Assembly: GCA_026545765.1 (NCBI GenBank)
Contig: JAIFAC010000113.1
Span: 113,832-177,831, forward strand
DNA: 64,000 bases
Reading direction: 5' to 3'
DNA from: Plantago major
Taxonomy: Eukaryota > Streptophyta > Magnoliopsida > Lamiales > Plantaginaceae
Below, in pieces: positions 30,680-42,409 of this stretch (position 1 is its first letter; each line of letters starts with the position of its first letter). A model generated the notes under the pieces. It made no database searches. It saw only the letters and a program-made list of their open reading frames with translations, and had not been told where the DNA came from. The translations under genes and the position numbers were made by a program.

Positions 30680-33600
30680 ATTTAAAACGTATTTCAAGAC
30701 CTTTTATCTCAATAAATCTCAAAGGGGGTAGTACACGATTTTTTGTGAAACACTCGATAGAGTTAGTTTGTGTCAAATTTTATTTATATGACATGGTTTG
30801 TGGTACAAAAAACCTATTCTACGCACATAATGAATATATTGGTTGCTCGAACCTCGAATTAAAAACGTATTTTTGAGACATCTAGTTTTCGTGAAAACCC
30901 AAAGGGGTTAGTACACAGTTTTTTGTGAAAACACTCCATGGGATTAGTTTTTATCAAATTTTATTCACATGATATGGTTTGTGGTATAAAACCTATTCTA
31001 CGCACATATTGAATTATTTTGGTTCATCGAACCTCGATTTAAAAACGTATTTCAGTGACCTGTTGTCTTCAATAAAACTCAAAGGGGGTAGTACACGATT
31101 TTTTGTGAAACACTCGATAGAGTTAGATTGTGTCAAATTTTATTCACATGACATGGTTTGTGGTATAAAACCTATTCTACGCACATGTTGAACTATTTTG
31201 GTTGGTCGAACCTCGAATTAAAAACGTACTTTTGAGACATCTGGTTCTCGAGAAAACCCAAAGGGGTTAGTACACGGTTTTATGTGAAAACACTCAATGG
31301 GGTTAATTTTTGTCAAATTATATTCACATGACATGGTTTGTGGTATAAAAACTATTGAACGCACATATTGAACTATTTTGGTTCATGGAATCTCGATTTA
31401 AAAACGTATTTCAGTGACCTGTTGTCTTCAATAAAACTAAAAGGGGGTAGTACACGATTTTTTGTGAAACACTCGATAGAGTTAGTTTGTGTCAAATTTT
31501 ATTCACATGACATGGTTTGTGGTATAAAACCTATTCTACGCACATGTTGAACTATTTTGGTTGATCGAACCTCGAATTAAAAACGTATTTTTGAAACGTC
31601 TAGTTTTCGAGAAAACCCAAAGGGGTTAGTACACGGTTTTATGTGAAAACACTCAATGGGGTTAGTTTGTGTCAAATTATATTCACATGACATGGTTTGT
31701 GGTATAAAAACTATTCAACGCACATATTGAACTATTTTGGTTCATCGAACCTCGATTCAAAAACGTATTTTCGTGACCTATTGCCTTCAATAAAACTCAA
31801 AGGGGGTAGTACACGGTTTTTTGTGAAACACTCGATAGAGTTAGTTTGTGTCAAATTTTATTTACATGACATGGTTTGTGGTACAAAAAACCTATCCTAC
31901 GCACATGTTGAACTATTTTGGTTGCTCGAACCTCGAATTAAAAACGTATTTTTGAGACATCTAGTTTTCGTGAAAACCCAAAGGGGTTAGTACACAGTTT
32001 TTTGTGAAAACACTCCATGGGATTAGTTTTTATCAAATTTTCTTCACATGACATGGTTTGTGGTATAAAACCTATTCTATGCACATATTGAATTATCTTG
32101 GTTCATCGAACCTCGATTTAAAAATGTATTTCCGTGACCTGTTGTCTTCAATAAAACTCAAAAGGGGTAGTACACGATTTTTTGTGAAACACACGATAGA
32201 GTTAGATTGTGTCAAATTTTATTCACATGATATGGTTTGTAGTATAAAAACTATTCAACGCACATATTGAACTATTTTTAATCATGGAACCTCGATTTAA
32301 AAATCTATTTCAGTGACCTGTAGTCTTCAAAAAAACTCAAAGGGGGTAGTACACGATTTTTTGTGAAACACTCGATAGAGTTAGTTTGTGTCAAATTTTA
32401 TTCACATGACATGGTTTGTGGTATAAAACCTATTCTACGCACATGTTGAACTATTTTGGTTGATCGAACCTCGAAATAAAAACGTATTTTTGAAACGTCT
32501 AGTTTTCGAGAAAACCCAATGGGGTTAGTACACGGTTTTATGTGAAAACACTCAATGGGGTTAATTTTTGTCAAATTATATTCACATGACATGGTTTGTG
32601 GTATAAAAACTATTCAACGCACATATTGAACTATTTTGGTTCATGGAATCTCGATTTAAAAACGTATTTCAGTGACCTGTTGTCTTCAATAAAACACAAA
32701 GGGGATGTACACGATTTTTTGTGAAACACTCGATAGAGTTAGTTTGTGTCAAATTTTATTCACATGACATGGTTTGTGGTACAAAAAACCTATCCTACGC
32801 ACATGTTGAACTATTTTGGTTGCTCGAACCTCGAATTAAAAACGTATTTTTGAGACGTCTAGTTTTTGAGAAAACCCAAATGGGTTAGTACACGGTTTTA
32901 TGTTAAAACACTCAATGGGGTTAGTTTGTGTCAAATTATATTCACATGACATGGTTTGTGGTATAAAAAATATTCAACGCCCATATTGAACTATTTTGGT
33001 TCATGGAATCTCGATTTAAAAACGTATTTCAGTGACCTGTTGTCTTCAATAAAACTCAAAGGGGATAGTACACGATTTTTTGTGAAACATTCGATAGAGT
33101 TAGTTTGTGTCAAATTTTATTCACATGACATGGTTTGTGGTATAAAACCTATTCTACGCACATGTTGAACTATTTTGGTTGATCGAACCTCGAATTAAAA
33201 ACGTATTTTTGAGACGTCTAGTTTTTGAGAAAACCCAAATGGGTTAGTACACGGTTTTATGTTAAAACACTCAATGGGGTTAGTTTGTGTCAAATTATAT
33301 TCACATGACATGGTTTGTGGTATAAAAAATATTCAACGCCCATATTGAACTATTTTGGTTCATCGAACCTCGATTTAAAAACGTATTTCCGTGACCTGTT
33401 GTCTTCAATAAAACTCAAAGTGGGTAGCACATGATTTTTTGTGAAACAATCGTTAGAGTTAGTTTGTGTCAAATTATATTCACATGACATGGTTTGTGGT
33501 ATAAAACCTATTCTACGCACATATTCAACTATTTTGGTTGATCGAACCTCGAATTAAAAACGTATTTTTTAGACATCTAGTTTTCGAGAAAATCCAAAGT

Positions 33601-36600
33601 GGTTAATACACGGTTTTTTGTGTAAACACTCAATGGGGTTAGTTTGTGTCAAATTATATTCACATGACATGGTTTGTGGTATAAAAACTATTCAACGCAC
33701 ATATTGAACTATTTTGGTTCATGGAATCTCGATTTAAAAACGTATTTCAGTGACCTGTTGTCTTCAATAAAACTCAAAGGGGGTAGTACACGATTTTATG
33801 TGAAACACTCGATAGAGTTAGCTTGGGTCAAATTTTATTCACATGACATGGTTTGTGTTATAAAACCTATTCTACGCACATGTTGAACTATTTTGGTTGA
33901 TCGAACCTCGAATTAAAAACGTATTTTTGAAACGTCTAGTTTTCGAGAAAACCCAAAGGGGTTAGTACACGGTTTTATGTGAAAACACTCAATGGGGTTA
34001 GTTTGTGTCAAATTATATTCACATGACATGGTTTGTGGTATAAAAACTATTCAACGCACATATTGAACTATTTTGGTTCATGGAATCTCGATTTAAAAAC
34101 GTATTTTAGTGACCTGTTGTCTTCAATAAAACTCAAAGGGGATGTACACGATTTTTTGTGAAACACACGATAGAGTTAGATTGTGTCAAATTTTATTCAC
34201 ATGACATGGTTTGTAGTATAAAAACTATTCAACGCACATATTGAACTATTTTGGATCATGGAACCTCGATTTAAAAACCTATTTCAGTGACCTGTTGTTT
34301 TGAATAAAACCCAAAGGGGTTAGTACACAGTTTTTTGTGAAAACACTCCATGGGATTAGTTTTTATCAAATTTTATTCACATGACATGGTTTGTGGTATA
34401 AAAACTATTCAACGCACATATTGAACTATTTTGGTTCATGGAATCTCGATTTAAAAACGTATTTCAGTGACCTGTTGTCTTCAATAAAACTCAAAGGGGA
34501 TGTACACGATTTTTTGTGAAACACACGATAGAGTTAGATTGTGTCAAATTTTATTCACATGACATGGTTTGTAGTATAAAAACTATTCAACGCACATATT
34601 GAACTATTTTGGATCATGGAACCTCGATTTAAAAACCAATTTCAGTGACCTGTTGTTTTGAATAAAACCCAAAGGGGTTAGTACACAGTTTTTTGTGAAA
34701 ACACTCCATGGGATTAGTTTTTATCAAATTTTATTCACATGACATGGTTTGTGATATAAAAACTATTCAACGCACATATTGAACTATTTTGGTTCATGGA
34801 ATCTCGATTTAAACACGTATTTCAGTGACCTGTTGTCTTCAATAAAACCCAAAGGGGATAGATAGTACACGATTTTTTGTGAAACACTCGATAGAGTTAG
34901 ATTGTGTCAAATTTTATTCACATGACATGGTTTGTGGTATAAAACCTATTCTACACACATGTTGAACTATTTTGGTTGATCGAACCTCGAATTAAAAACG
35001 TATTTTTGAGACATCTGGTTTTCAAGAAAACCCAAAGGGGTTAGTACACGGTTTTTTATGAAAACACTCAATGGGGTTAGTTTGTGTCAAATTTTATTCA
35101 CATGACATGGTTTGTGGTTTCAAAACTATTCAACGCACATATTGAACTATTTTGGTTCATGGAATCTCGATTTAAAAACATATTTGCGTGACCTATTGCC
35201 TTCAATAAAACTCAAAGGGGGTAGTACACGGTTTTTTGTGAAACACTCGATAGAGTTAGTTTGTGTCAAATTTTATTCACATGACATGGTTTGTGGTATA
35301 AAACCTATTCTACGCACATGTTGAACTATTTTGGTTGATCGAACCTCGAATTAAAAACGTATTTTTGAGACGTCAAGTTTTTGAGAAAACCCAAAGGGGT
35401 TAGTACACGGCTTTATGTTAAAACACTTAATGGGGTTAGTTTGTGTCAAATTATATTCACATGACATGGTTTGTGGTATAAAAAATATCCAACGCCCATA
35501 TTGAACTATTTTGGTTCATGGAATCTCGATTTAAAAACGTATTTCAGCGACCTATTGTCTTCAGTAAAACTCAAAGGGGATATTACACGATTTTTTGTGA
35601 AACACTGGATAGAGTTAGATTGTGTCAAATTTTATTCACATGACATGGTTTGTGGTATAAAACCTATTCTACACACATGTTGAACTATTTTGGTTGCTCG
35701 AACCTCGAATTAAAAATGTTTTTTTGAGACATCTAGTTTTCGTGAAAACCCAAAGGGGTTAGTACACAGTTTTTTGTGAAAACACTCCATGGGATTAGTT
35801 TTTATCAAATTATATTCACATGACATGGTTTGTGGTATAAAAACTATTCAACGCACATATTGAACTATTTCGGTTAATGGAATCTCGATTTAAAAACGTA
35901 TTTCAGTGACCTGTTGTCTTCAATAAAACTCAAAGGGGGATAGTATACGATTTTTTGTGAAACACTCGATAGAGTTAGATTGTGTCAAATTTTATTCACA
36001 TGACATGGTTTGTGGTATAAAACCTATTCTACACACATGTTGAACTATTTTGGTTGCTCGAACCTCGAATTAAAAATGTTTTTTTGAGACATCTAGTTTT
36101 CGTGAAAACCCAAAGGGGTTAGTACACAAGTTTTTGTGAAAACACTCCATGGGATTAGTTTTTATCAAATTATATTCACATGACATGGTTTGTGGTATAA
36201 AAACTATTCAACGCATATATTGAACTATTTTGGTTAATGGAATCTCGATTTAAAAACGTATTTTAGTGACCTGTTGTCTTCAATAAAACTCAAAGGGGAT
36301 AGTACACGATTTTTTGTGAAACACTCGATAGAGTTAGATTGTGTCAAATTTTATTCACCTGACATGGTTTGTGGTATAAAACCTATTCTACACACATGTT
36401 GAACTATTTTGGTTGCTCGAACCTCGAATTAAAAACGTATTTTTGAGACATCTGGTTTTCGAGAAAACCCAAAGGGGTTAGTACACGGTTTTTTGTGAAA
36501 ACACTCAATGGGGTTAGTTTATGTCAAAGTTTATTCACATGACATGGTTTGTGTTATAAAAACTATTCAACGCACATATTTAACTATTTTGGTCAATCGA

Positions 36601-39600
36601 ACCTCGATTTAAAAATGTATTTCAGCGACCTGTTGTCTTCAATAAAACTCAAAGGAGGTAGTACACGATTTTTTGTGAAACACTCGATAGAGTTAGTTTG
36701 TGTCAAATTTTATTTACATGACATGGTTTGTGGTACAAAAAACCTATCCTACGCACATGTTGAACTATTTTGGTTGCTCGAACCTCGAATTAAAAACGTA
36801 TTTTTGAGACATCTAGTTTTCGTTAAACCCAAAGGGGTTAGTACACAGTTTTTTGTGAAAACACTCCATGGGATTAGTTTTTATCAAATTTTCTTCACAT
36901 GACATGGTTTGTGGTATAAAACCTATTCTATGCACATATTGAATTATCTTGGTTCATCGAACCTCGATTTAAAAATGTATTTCCGTGACCTGTTGTCTTC
37001 AATAAAACTCAGAAGGGGTAGTACACGATTTTTTGCGAAACACACGATGGAGTTAGATTGTGTCAAATTTTATTCACATGACATGGTTTGTAGTATAAAA
37101 ACTATTCAACGCACATATTGAACTATTTTGGATCATGGAACCTTGATTTAAAAATCTATTTCAGTGACCCGTAGTCTTCAAGAAAACTCAAAGGGGGTAG
37201 TACACGATTTTTTGTGAAACACTCGATAGAGTTAGTTTGTGTCAAATTTTATTCACATGACATGGTTTGTGGTATAAAACCTATTCTACGCACATGTTGA
37301 ACTATTTTGTTTGATCGAACCTTGAATTAAAAACGTATTTTTGAAACGTCTAGTTTTCGAGAAAACCCAAACAGGTTAGTACACGGTTTTATGTGAAAAC
37401 ACTCAATGGGGTTAATTTGTGTCAAATTATATTCACATGACATGGTTTGTGGTATAAAAACTATACAACGCACATATTGAACTATTTTGGTTCATGGAAT
37501 CTCGATTTAAAAACGTATTTCAGTGACCTGTTGTCTTCAATAAAACTCAAAGGGGATGTACACGAGTTTTTGTGAAACACTCGATAGAGTTAGATTGTGT
37601 CAAATTTTATTCACATGACATGGTTTGTGGTATAAAACCTATTCTACGCACATGTTGAACTATTTTGGTTGATCGAACCTCAAATTAAAAACGTATTTTT
37701 GAGTCATCTGGTTTCGAGAAAACCCAAAGGGGTTAGTACACGGTTTTTTGTGAAAACACTCAATGGGGTTAGTTTGTGTCAAATTTTATTCACATGACAT
37801 GGTTTGTGGTATAAAAACTATTCAATGCACATATTGAACTATTTTGGTTAATCGAACCTCGATTTAAAAACGTATTTCAGCGATCTGTTGTCTTCAATAA
37901 AACTCAAAGGGGTAGTACACGATTTTTTGTGAAACACTCGATAGAGTTAGTTTGTGTGAAATTTTATTTACATGACATGGTTTGTGGTATAAAACCTATT
38001 CTACGCACATATTCAACTATTTTGGTTGATCGAACCTCGAATTAAAAACGTATTTTTGAGACATCCAATTTTCGAGAAAACCCAAAGGGGTTAGTACACG
38101 GTTTGTTGTGAAAACACTTAATGGGGTTAGTTTGTGATAAATTTTATTCAAATGACATGGTTTGTGGTATAAAAACTATTCAACGCACATATTGAACTAT
38201 TTTGGTTAATCAAACCTGGATTTAAAAACGTATTTCCGTGACCTATTGCCTTCAATAAAACGTACACGATTTTTTGTGAAACACTCGATAGAGTTAGTTT
38301 GTGTGAAATTTTATTTACATGACATTGTTTGTGGTATAAAACCTATTCTACGCACATATTCAACTATTTTGGTTGATCGAACCTCGAATTAAAAACGTAT
38401 TTTTGAGAGATCCAATTTTCGAGAAAACCCAAAGGCGTTAGTATACAGTTTTTTGTGAAAATATTCAATGGGGTTAGTTTGTGTCAAATTTTATTCAAAT
38501 GACAAGGTTTGTGGTATAAAACTTATTCTACGCACATATTGAACTATTTTGGTTCATCGAACCTCGATTTAAATACGTATTTCCGTGACCTATTGTCTTC
38601 AATAAAACTCAAAGGGACCGTATACGATTTTTTGTGAAACACTCGATAGAGTTAGTTTGTGTCAAATTTTATTCACATGACATGGTTTGTGGTATAAAAC
38701 CTATTCTACGCACATGTTGAACAATTTTGGTTGATCGTACCTCGAATTAAAAACGTATTTTTGAGACATCTGGTTTTCGAGAAAACCCAAAGGGGTTAGT
38801 ACACGGTTTTTTGAGAAAACACTCAATGGGCTTAGTTTGTGTCAAATTTTATTCACATGACATGGTTTGTGGTATAAAAACTATTCAACGCACATATTGA
38901 ACTATTTTGGTTAATTGAACCTCGATTTAAAAACGTATTTCAGCGACCTATTGTCTTCAATAAAACTAAAAGGAGGTAGTACACGATTTTTTGTGAAACA
39001 CTCGATAGAGTTAGTTTGTGTCAAATTTTATTTACATGACATGGTTTGTGGTACAAAAAACCAATCCTACGCACATGTTGAACTGTTTTGGTTGCTCAAA
39101 CCTCGAATTAAAAACGTATTTTTGAGACATCTAGTTTTCGTGAAAACCCAAAGGGGTTAGTACACAGTTTTTTGTGAAAACACTCCATCGGATTAGTTTT
39201 TATCAAATTTTATTCACATGACATGGTTTGTGGTATAAAACCTATTCTATGCACATATTGAATTATTTTGGTTCATCGAACCTCGATTCAAAAACGTATT
39301 TCCGTGACCTGTTGTCTTCAATAAAACTCAAAGGGGGTAGTACACGATTTTTTGTGAAACACTCGATAGAGTTAGATTGTGTCAAATTTTATTCACATGA
39401 CATGGTTTGTGGTATAAAAACTATTCTACGCACATGTTGAACTATTTTGGTTGATCGAAGCTCGAATTAAAAATGTATTTGTGAGACATCTGGTTTTCGA
39501 GAAAACCCAAAGGGGTTACTACACGGTTTTTAGTGAAAACACTCAATGGGGTTAGTTTGTGTCAAATTTTATTCTAATGACATGGTTTGTGGTATAAAAA

Positions 39601-39697
39601 CTATTCAACGCACATATTGAACTATTTTGGTTAATCGAACCTCGATTTAAAAACGTATTTCCGTGACCTATTGCCTTCAATAAAACTCAAAGGGGGT
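30680..39697 (+). repeat. Satellite block R, left part: alternating two-class ~359-bp dimers
   Basis: From about 30.7 kb the organisation becomes regularly dimeric. One monomer has 'cttcaataaaactcaaag' with 'gtagtacacgattt' and 'cactcgatagagttag'. The next has 'tagttttcgagaaaaccc' with 'ggttagtacacggttt' and 'cactcaatggggttag'. The pair repeats about every 359 bp (for example 35,112 and 35,471). Local tandem copies are near identical: 34,300 and 34,660 (360 bp), and about 35,690 and 36,050. The block around 36,549-37,180 repeats that at 31,697-32,330, offset 4,851 bp or 27 monomers. One monomer at 38,261-38,275 has lost 12 bp over the G-run. No genes are seen. Confidence 0.95.
39693..39697 (+). 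repeat. Target-site duplication, left copy (GGGGT)
   Basis: GGGGT lies directly before the TGTTGA start of the 5' LTR and is repeated directly after the 3' LTR at 54,121-54,125. Five bp is the usual duplication made by Ty3/gypsy integrases. Removing the element and one copy leaves a normal G-run followed by 'agtacacg', so the insertion site is the G-run of a satellite monomer. Confidence 0.95.
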
Positions 39698-40336
39698 TGT
39701 TGATACGGAAATATGTCCAATCCATCATAAATGACCTAGGAACGAATCCTAAGGCGTCCTAAGTCATCCAAAGGATCCGAGGCACTTTAGTCCGAGCCAA
39801 TGGTCCGATCCGGGCAGACCATCCATGGTCCGATCCACCCTAAAAGAAAGGGACAAAGGATCTGGACCTGCAAGGCCCGACTCGGAACCATAGGTCCGAC
39901 CCACCTCGTCCGGCCTCCAGGAAAGGAGCATAGTGCTAAGTCAAGACCTCTCCGACCCAAAGACTGATACGGATGTCAACTCGGATTCAAAGATGACCAT
40001 CTCATAAAGCTACCAAGCAAGTGGGCACCAAAGAGTGAGATGTCCGAACCCAGGAGCTCCGAATCGGAAGAGTTGGACAGGTAGGAGAACTTCCTCACCG
40101 ACAATTGTCTCGTCCGGATCAGGCATCCGGACCGACCTCTCCGAACCTGGGACCTCGGCAGACTCTGTCACATCCTCAAGAACTCTCCCAATAATGACCA
40201 AACTACCCCTAAAGCCCAAGATGGCATGGGCTAAAGCTTCATTATTGGGCTATGGGCCTCATCTTAGCATTGGTGGCTCAATCCTAGCTGTACACATGGC
40301 GCAATCCCAGCAAGCCCTTCCATTTTGATGATAGCC

Positions 40337-40344
40337 TATAAATA
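40337..40344 (+). promoter_or_regulatory. TATA box of the 5' LTR
   Basis: TATAAATA in the context 'gcctataaataaggc' is a strong plant TATA element about 310 bp before the LTR end. Transcription would begin near 40,370 and define the U3/R border. The same site is intact in the 3' LTR at 53,816-53,823. The start position is inferred from normal TATA spacing. Confidence 0.75.
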
Positions 40345-40608
40345 AGGCACACATCCCAACAAGTAAGTCACTTCACTTCGAACAAGTCATCTCGCTAGTC
40401 ACATCACGACCCCAATCCCAAGTATTATACAGAGTTGATCCTCGGTCACTCTCGAGTAAAGTCTCATCCCGGTTTGACACTTAGCAAACCGGGCACTAAC
40501 ACCCCACTCAAGTGTGCGTGTCTCACCGGAGTAGTTGGTCGCTGGTTCTTACGCCTCGGTCCTCACCTAGCAAGGAGCCTCTTACCTTGGCACCCATTAG
40601 AAGAGTTA

Positions 40609-40614
40609 AATAAA
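40609..40614 (+). promoter_or_regulatory. Candidate polyadenylation signal in the 5' LTR
   Basis: AATAAA occurs 31 bp before the end of the LTR, downstream of the TATA box, and recurs at 54,084-54,089 in the 3' LTR where it would act. Plant poly(A) signals are loose, so the role is probable rather than shown. Confidence 0.45.
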
Positions 40615-40648
40615 TCTAAGTAGTTGGGGAGTTAAACCCTCAACATTT

Positions 40649-40666
40649 TGGCGCCGTCTGTGGGAA
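40649..40666 (+). other. Primer-binding site (tRNA-Asp-like start)
   Basis: TGGCGCCGTCTGTGGGAA begins 3 nt after the 5' LTR. The first nine bases, TGGCGCCGT, complement the 3' end of plant tRNA-Asp including CCA. The rest departs from it, so the exact primer tRNA is uncertain. The TGGCGCC start is usual among Athila/Tat-type elements. Confidence 0.8.
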
Positions 40667-40696
40667 CCTTTACAAAAAGTCCCGTTCTCTTCAGTA

Positions 40697-41266
40697 ATGG
40701 CAAGAACAAGAAGGTCCGCAAGAACCAACGCTACTGCCATTGGTACGCCTGCTCCAAGACAAAGGGGGAGACCTCCCACTAGAAGAGGTGGAGTAACAAG
40801 AGTCTCAACAAGAGAAGTAGTAGATGATCCAAGTGATGGCCATACCGCTAGTCTTTCTTCTGGCGAGGAAAGAGCCACTAATCCACCAGTAAGGATCCAG
40901 ACACTTGGGGACGAAGGACAGGTTCCTCCATCAGGAACACATGGTCCTCCCCCAGGAAGAAACTTTACTCTCCCAAATGGACATATCATCCGTCCTAGTG
41001 AGTTCGGGATGAATGAGAATCAGTTTGGCCTCTTACTCACCACTATTCAAGGGTGTTTTGGATCAAACAACCTCCAGCCTCCTCAGCCCACCCCGCCTAC
41101 GCCTATCCCAAGGCAAGCTGAACCCGCTCAATCAAGAAATGAGCACCATCCGATCCAACAAAGGCTGGGGGAACAAGCCCAACCAGAAGATCTGAGACAT
41201 CTTCTCAATAGAAGAGCCGCTGCTTCTCATGAACAACGAGGGAGAAGTCCAAGCCACAGTGAGTAA
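40697..41266 (+). CDS. gag: Gag N-terminal region
   Basis: This ATG is the first one after the primer-binding site and opens a 189-codon frame. The product begins MARTRRSART, is rich in Arg, Pro, Ser and Gln, and is low-complexity, as expected for the variable N-terminal part of Tat Gag upstream of the capsid domain. No fold is recognisable. The frame stops at 41,264-41,266. The capsid-like part continues in the next frame from 41,229, so a one-base indel in the 38-bp overlap probably split one gag. The alternative, a separate small ORF before gag as in Ogre elements, is less likely because the two pieces overlap and the full length fits one Gag. Confidence 0.75.
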   Translation: MARTRRSARTNATAIGTPAPRQRGRPPTRRGGVTRVSTREVVDDPSDGHTASLSSGEERATNPPVRIQTLGDEGQVPPSGTHGPPPGRNFTLPNGHIIRPSEFGMNENQFGLLLTTIQGCFGSNNLQPPQPTPPTPIPRQAEPAQSRNEHHPIQQRLGEQAQPEDLRHLLNRRAAASHEQRGRSPSHSE

Positions 41267-41873
41267 GCGGGAACCAATGGCGGAAGCTCAACAACGAGTG
41301 CCCAGAGATCAAATGGCGGAAAGCACTCCGATAGTTCCAATCGGTGGTCTCCCTCCAGATGTAGCTATCAACCCCAGAACTGGTGAAAGACTGACAGCCG
41401 AACAGATCTATCTCCAACAGAAGGCCTTGGAAACACAAATTGCCACCCTGATCAGGATGGTCAAAGCACATGAGAAGGTGGTAGTTAAAACTCCCAACCC
41501 TCTGTGCGATGAGATCAGAAGAGAAAGAAAGCGCCCCGACTGTGTTATCCCAAACCTTGAACATTACCATGGAGATACTTGCCCTGTAGGGCATCTTACT
41601 AGATACGAAAGTAAGATGGAAAGAAATGGACTTAACGATAACATGAAGGCTCTCAACTTTTCCACCACACTCTTTGGAGAAGCAATGGATTGGTGGACCT
41701 CACTACCTAATGGTTCCATCAAATCCTATGTGGATGTCGCCTCCCTTTTCTTGAAAAGGTTTGAGAAAGCAAAGAGAAGGAAGAGGTCAGTTGAGCACCT
41801 GGCAGGCATAATCCAGAAAGAGCATGAGGACCTCAGAACCTTCCTTGACCGCTTAACGTCAAGCACGGTGTAG
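41229..41873 (+). CDS. gag: Gag core (retrotransposon gag domain), frameshifted at both ends
   Basis: A 214-codon frame. Residues ~105-210 match the plant retrotransposon gag family (Pfam Retrotrans_gag type): a YHGDTCPVGHLTRYE-like entry, a helical segment with 'NFSTTLFGEAMDWW' (Trp155-Trp156), then 'FLKRFEKAKRRKRSVEHL' and 'EDLRTFLDRL'. Gag forms the cytoplasmic particle that packages element RNA. After 'FLDRL' the frame hits a stop at 41,871-41,873. The neighbouring frame continues with recognisable Gag sequence ('KERVRHLYANTYNDELRRKL'), so this is a frameshift and not the true end. Confidence 0.85.
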   Translation: MNNEGEVQATVSKREPMAEAQQRVPRDQMAESTPIVPIGGLPPDVAINPRTGERLTAEQIYLQQKALETQIATLIRMVKAHEKVVVKTPNPLCDEIRRERKRPDCVIPNLEHYHGDTCPVGHLTRYESKMERNGLNDNMKALNFSTTLFGEAMDWWTSLPNGSIKSYVDVASLFLKRFEKAKRRKRSVEHLAGIIQKEHEDLRTFLDRLTSSTV

Positions 41874-42409
41874 AGCCTCATAGCATCAAAGAGCGGGTCC
41901 GACACCTATATGCCAACACTTATAATGATGAGCTTAGAAGGAAGCTTTCAACGAAGAAATCACCACCGAAAAGTACTTGGAAGATATCTGAAGGAGTCTT
42001 GTATGGAGAAGATTACCAAGGAATGTCCCGATAAGAGCAGGATCAAGAAGGGAAAAGAACAAGTACGACAGAACTCCTCCTCGTCAAGGGAAGTTCGAGC
42101 AAAAAGAGATCTCGAGATGTAAAAGAATTCCAGAGAAAGAACTCCACCCAGAGATACTGAGTATACGCTACTCAATGCATCAAGATCCGACATCTTGGCT
42201 TCTATTGTTGAGAAGGACTTAGATATACAATGGCCTAAACACAAGAGCAAAGCAAGAAGAGTAAATTCTCTAAAGAGTACCGAGGTTCCACGGTAAAGGT
42301 CATCCGACCGAGGATTGCATCCAATTAAAGATGTAAATTGAAAGACTAGTGAGAAGTGGGAAGTTGAAAGAACCAACAAAGTAGGAAGAGCCCTCCGGGC
42401 ATAGAAGGA
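41874..42409 (+). pseudogene. gag: Gag C-terminal / nucleocapsid remnant
   Basis: No single frame stays open. Reading across frames gives Gag-like helices at ~41,880-41,990 and a degenerate zinc-knuckle motif 'FHGKGHPTEDC' at 42,286-42,318. This corresponds to the CxxC-x3-GHxxxxC knuckle of Tat nucleocapsids, followed by 'RLVRSGKLKE'. A nonsense codon interrupts just after the knuckle, and the first Cys pair is not recognisable. The knuckle would normally bind element RNA. The region links Gag to the protease ORF beginning at 42,410. Confidence 0.6.

Larger units (their letters stand above)
1..30680 (+). repeat. Satellite block L: ~179-bp tandem monomers, multi-class higher-order array
   Basis: The sequence is an uninterrupted head-to-tail array. 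The landmark 'cttgtcttc' falls at 2, 181, 360, 538 and 717, giving a 178-179 bp period. Each monomer carries the same ordered landmarks: 'gtagtacacg', a T-run followed by 'gtgaaacac', 'gttagtttgtgtcaaa', 'ttcacatga', 'ggtataaaac' and 'tcgaacctcgattt'. Several classes are mixed. Some have 'ccataaaactcaaagaggg', some 'cattaaaactcaaacgggg', some 'gtggtacactcg', and a more divergent class has 'ctagtgttcgagaaaaccc' with 'ggttagtacacgg' (next entry). All copies lie in one orientation. A monomer near 180 bp is typical of plant (peri)centromeric satellites, but the location is inference. No gene or RNA feature is seen in the block. The short ORFs present are read-through of the repeat. Confidence 0.97.
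39698..40645 (+). mobile_element. 5' LTR (948 bp)
   Basis: It starts TGTTGATACGG and ends CCCTCAACA, so the termini form a 6-bp inverted repeat TGTTGA/TCAACA. It aligns end to end with 53,178-54,120 with roughly 20 substitutions and about a dozen small indels by eye, the indels clustering around 39,905-39,975 and 40,105-40,170. A TATA box at 40,337-40,344 puts U3 at roughly 39,698-40,370. A poly(A) signal candidate lies at 40,609-40,614. U3 carries a 12-bp direct repeat 'atggtccgatcc' at 39,800 and 39,825 and many 'tccga/tcgga' motifs. Short ORFs inside the LTR are not considered real. Confidence 0.96.

Noticed and set aside
1-30680. CRISPR-like array because of regular short repeats
   Set aside because: Whole ~179-bp units are repeated without unique spacers, and the context is a plant satellite.
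30979-39440. Recurring ~70-codon plus-strand ORFs in the satellite (similar ones at 54,374-63,806)
   Set aside because: They repeat with the ~359-bp dimer and have near-identical products because the DNA is repeated. The monomer length is not a multiple of three, so they run across two classes by chance. No start context, no known domain.
40010-40623. Short ORFs on both strands inside the 5' LTR (one repeated at 53,460-53,789 in the 3' LTR)
   Set aside because: They lie over U3, the TATA box and R/U5 and are not conserved in length between the two LTRs; no domain.
40606-40989. 127-codon minus-strand ORF opposite the start of gag
   Set aside because: Shadow of the GC-rich gag frame; starts inside the LTR end and has no recognisable motifs.
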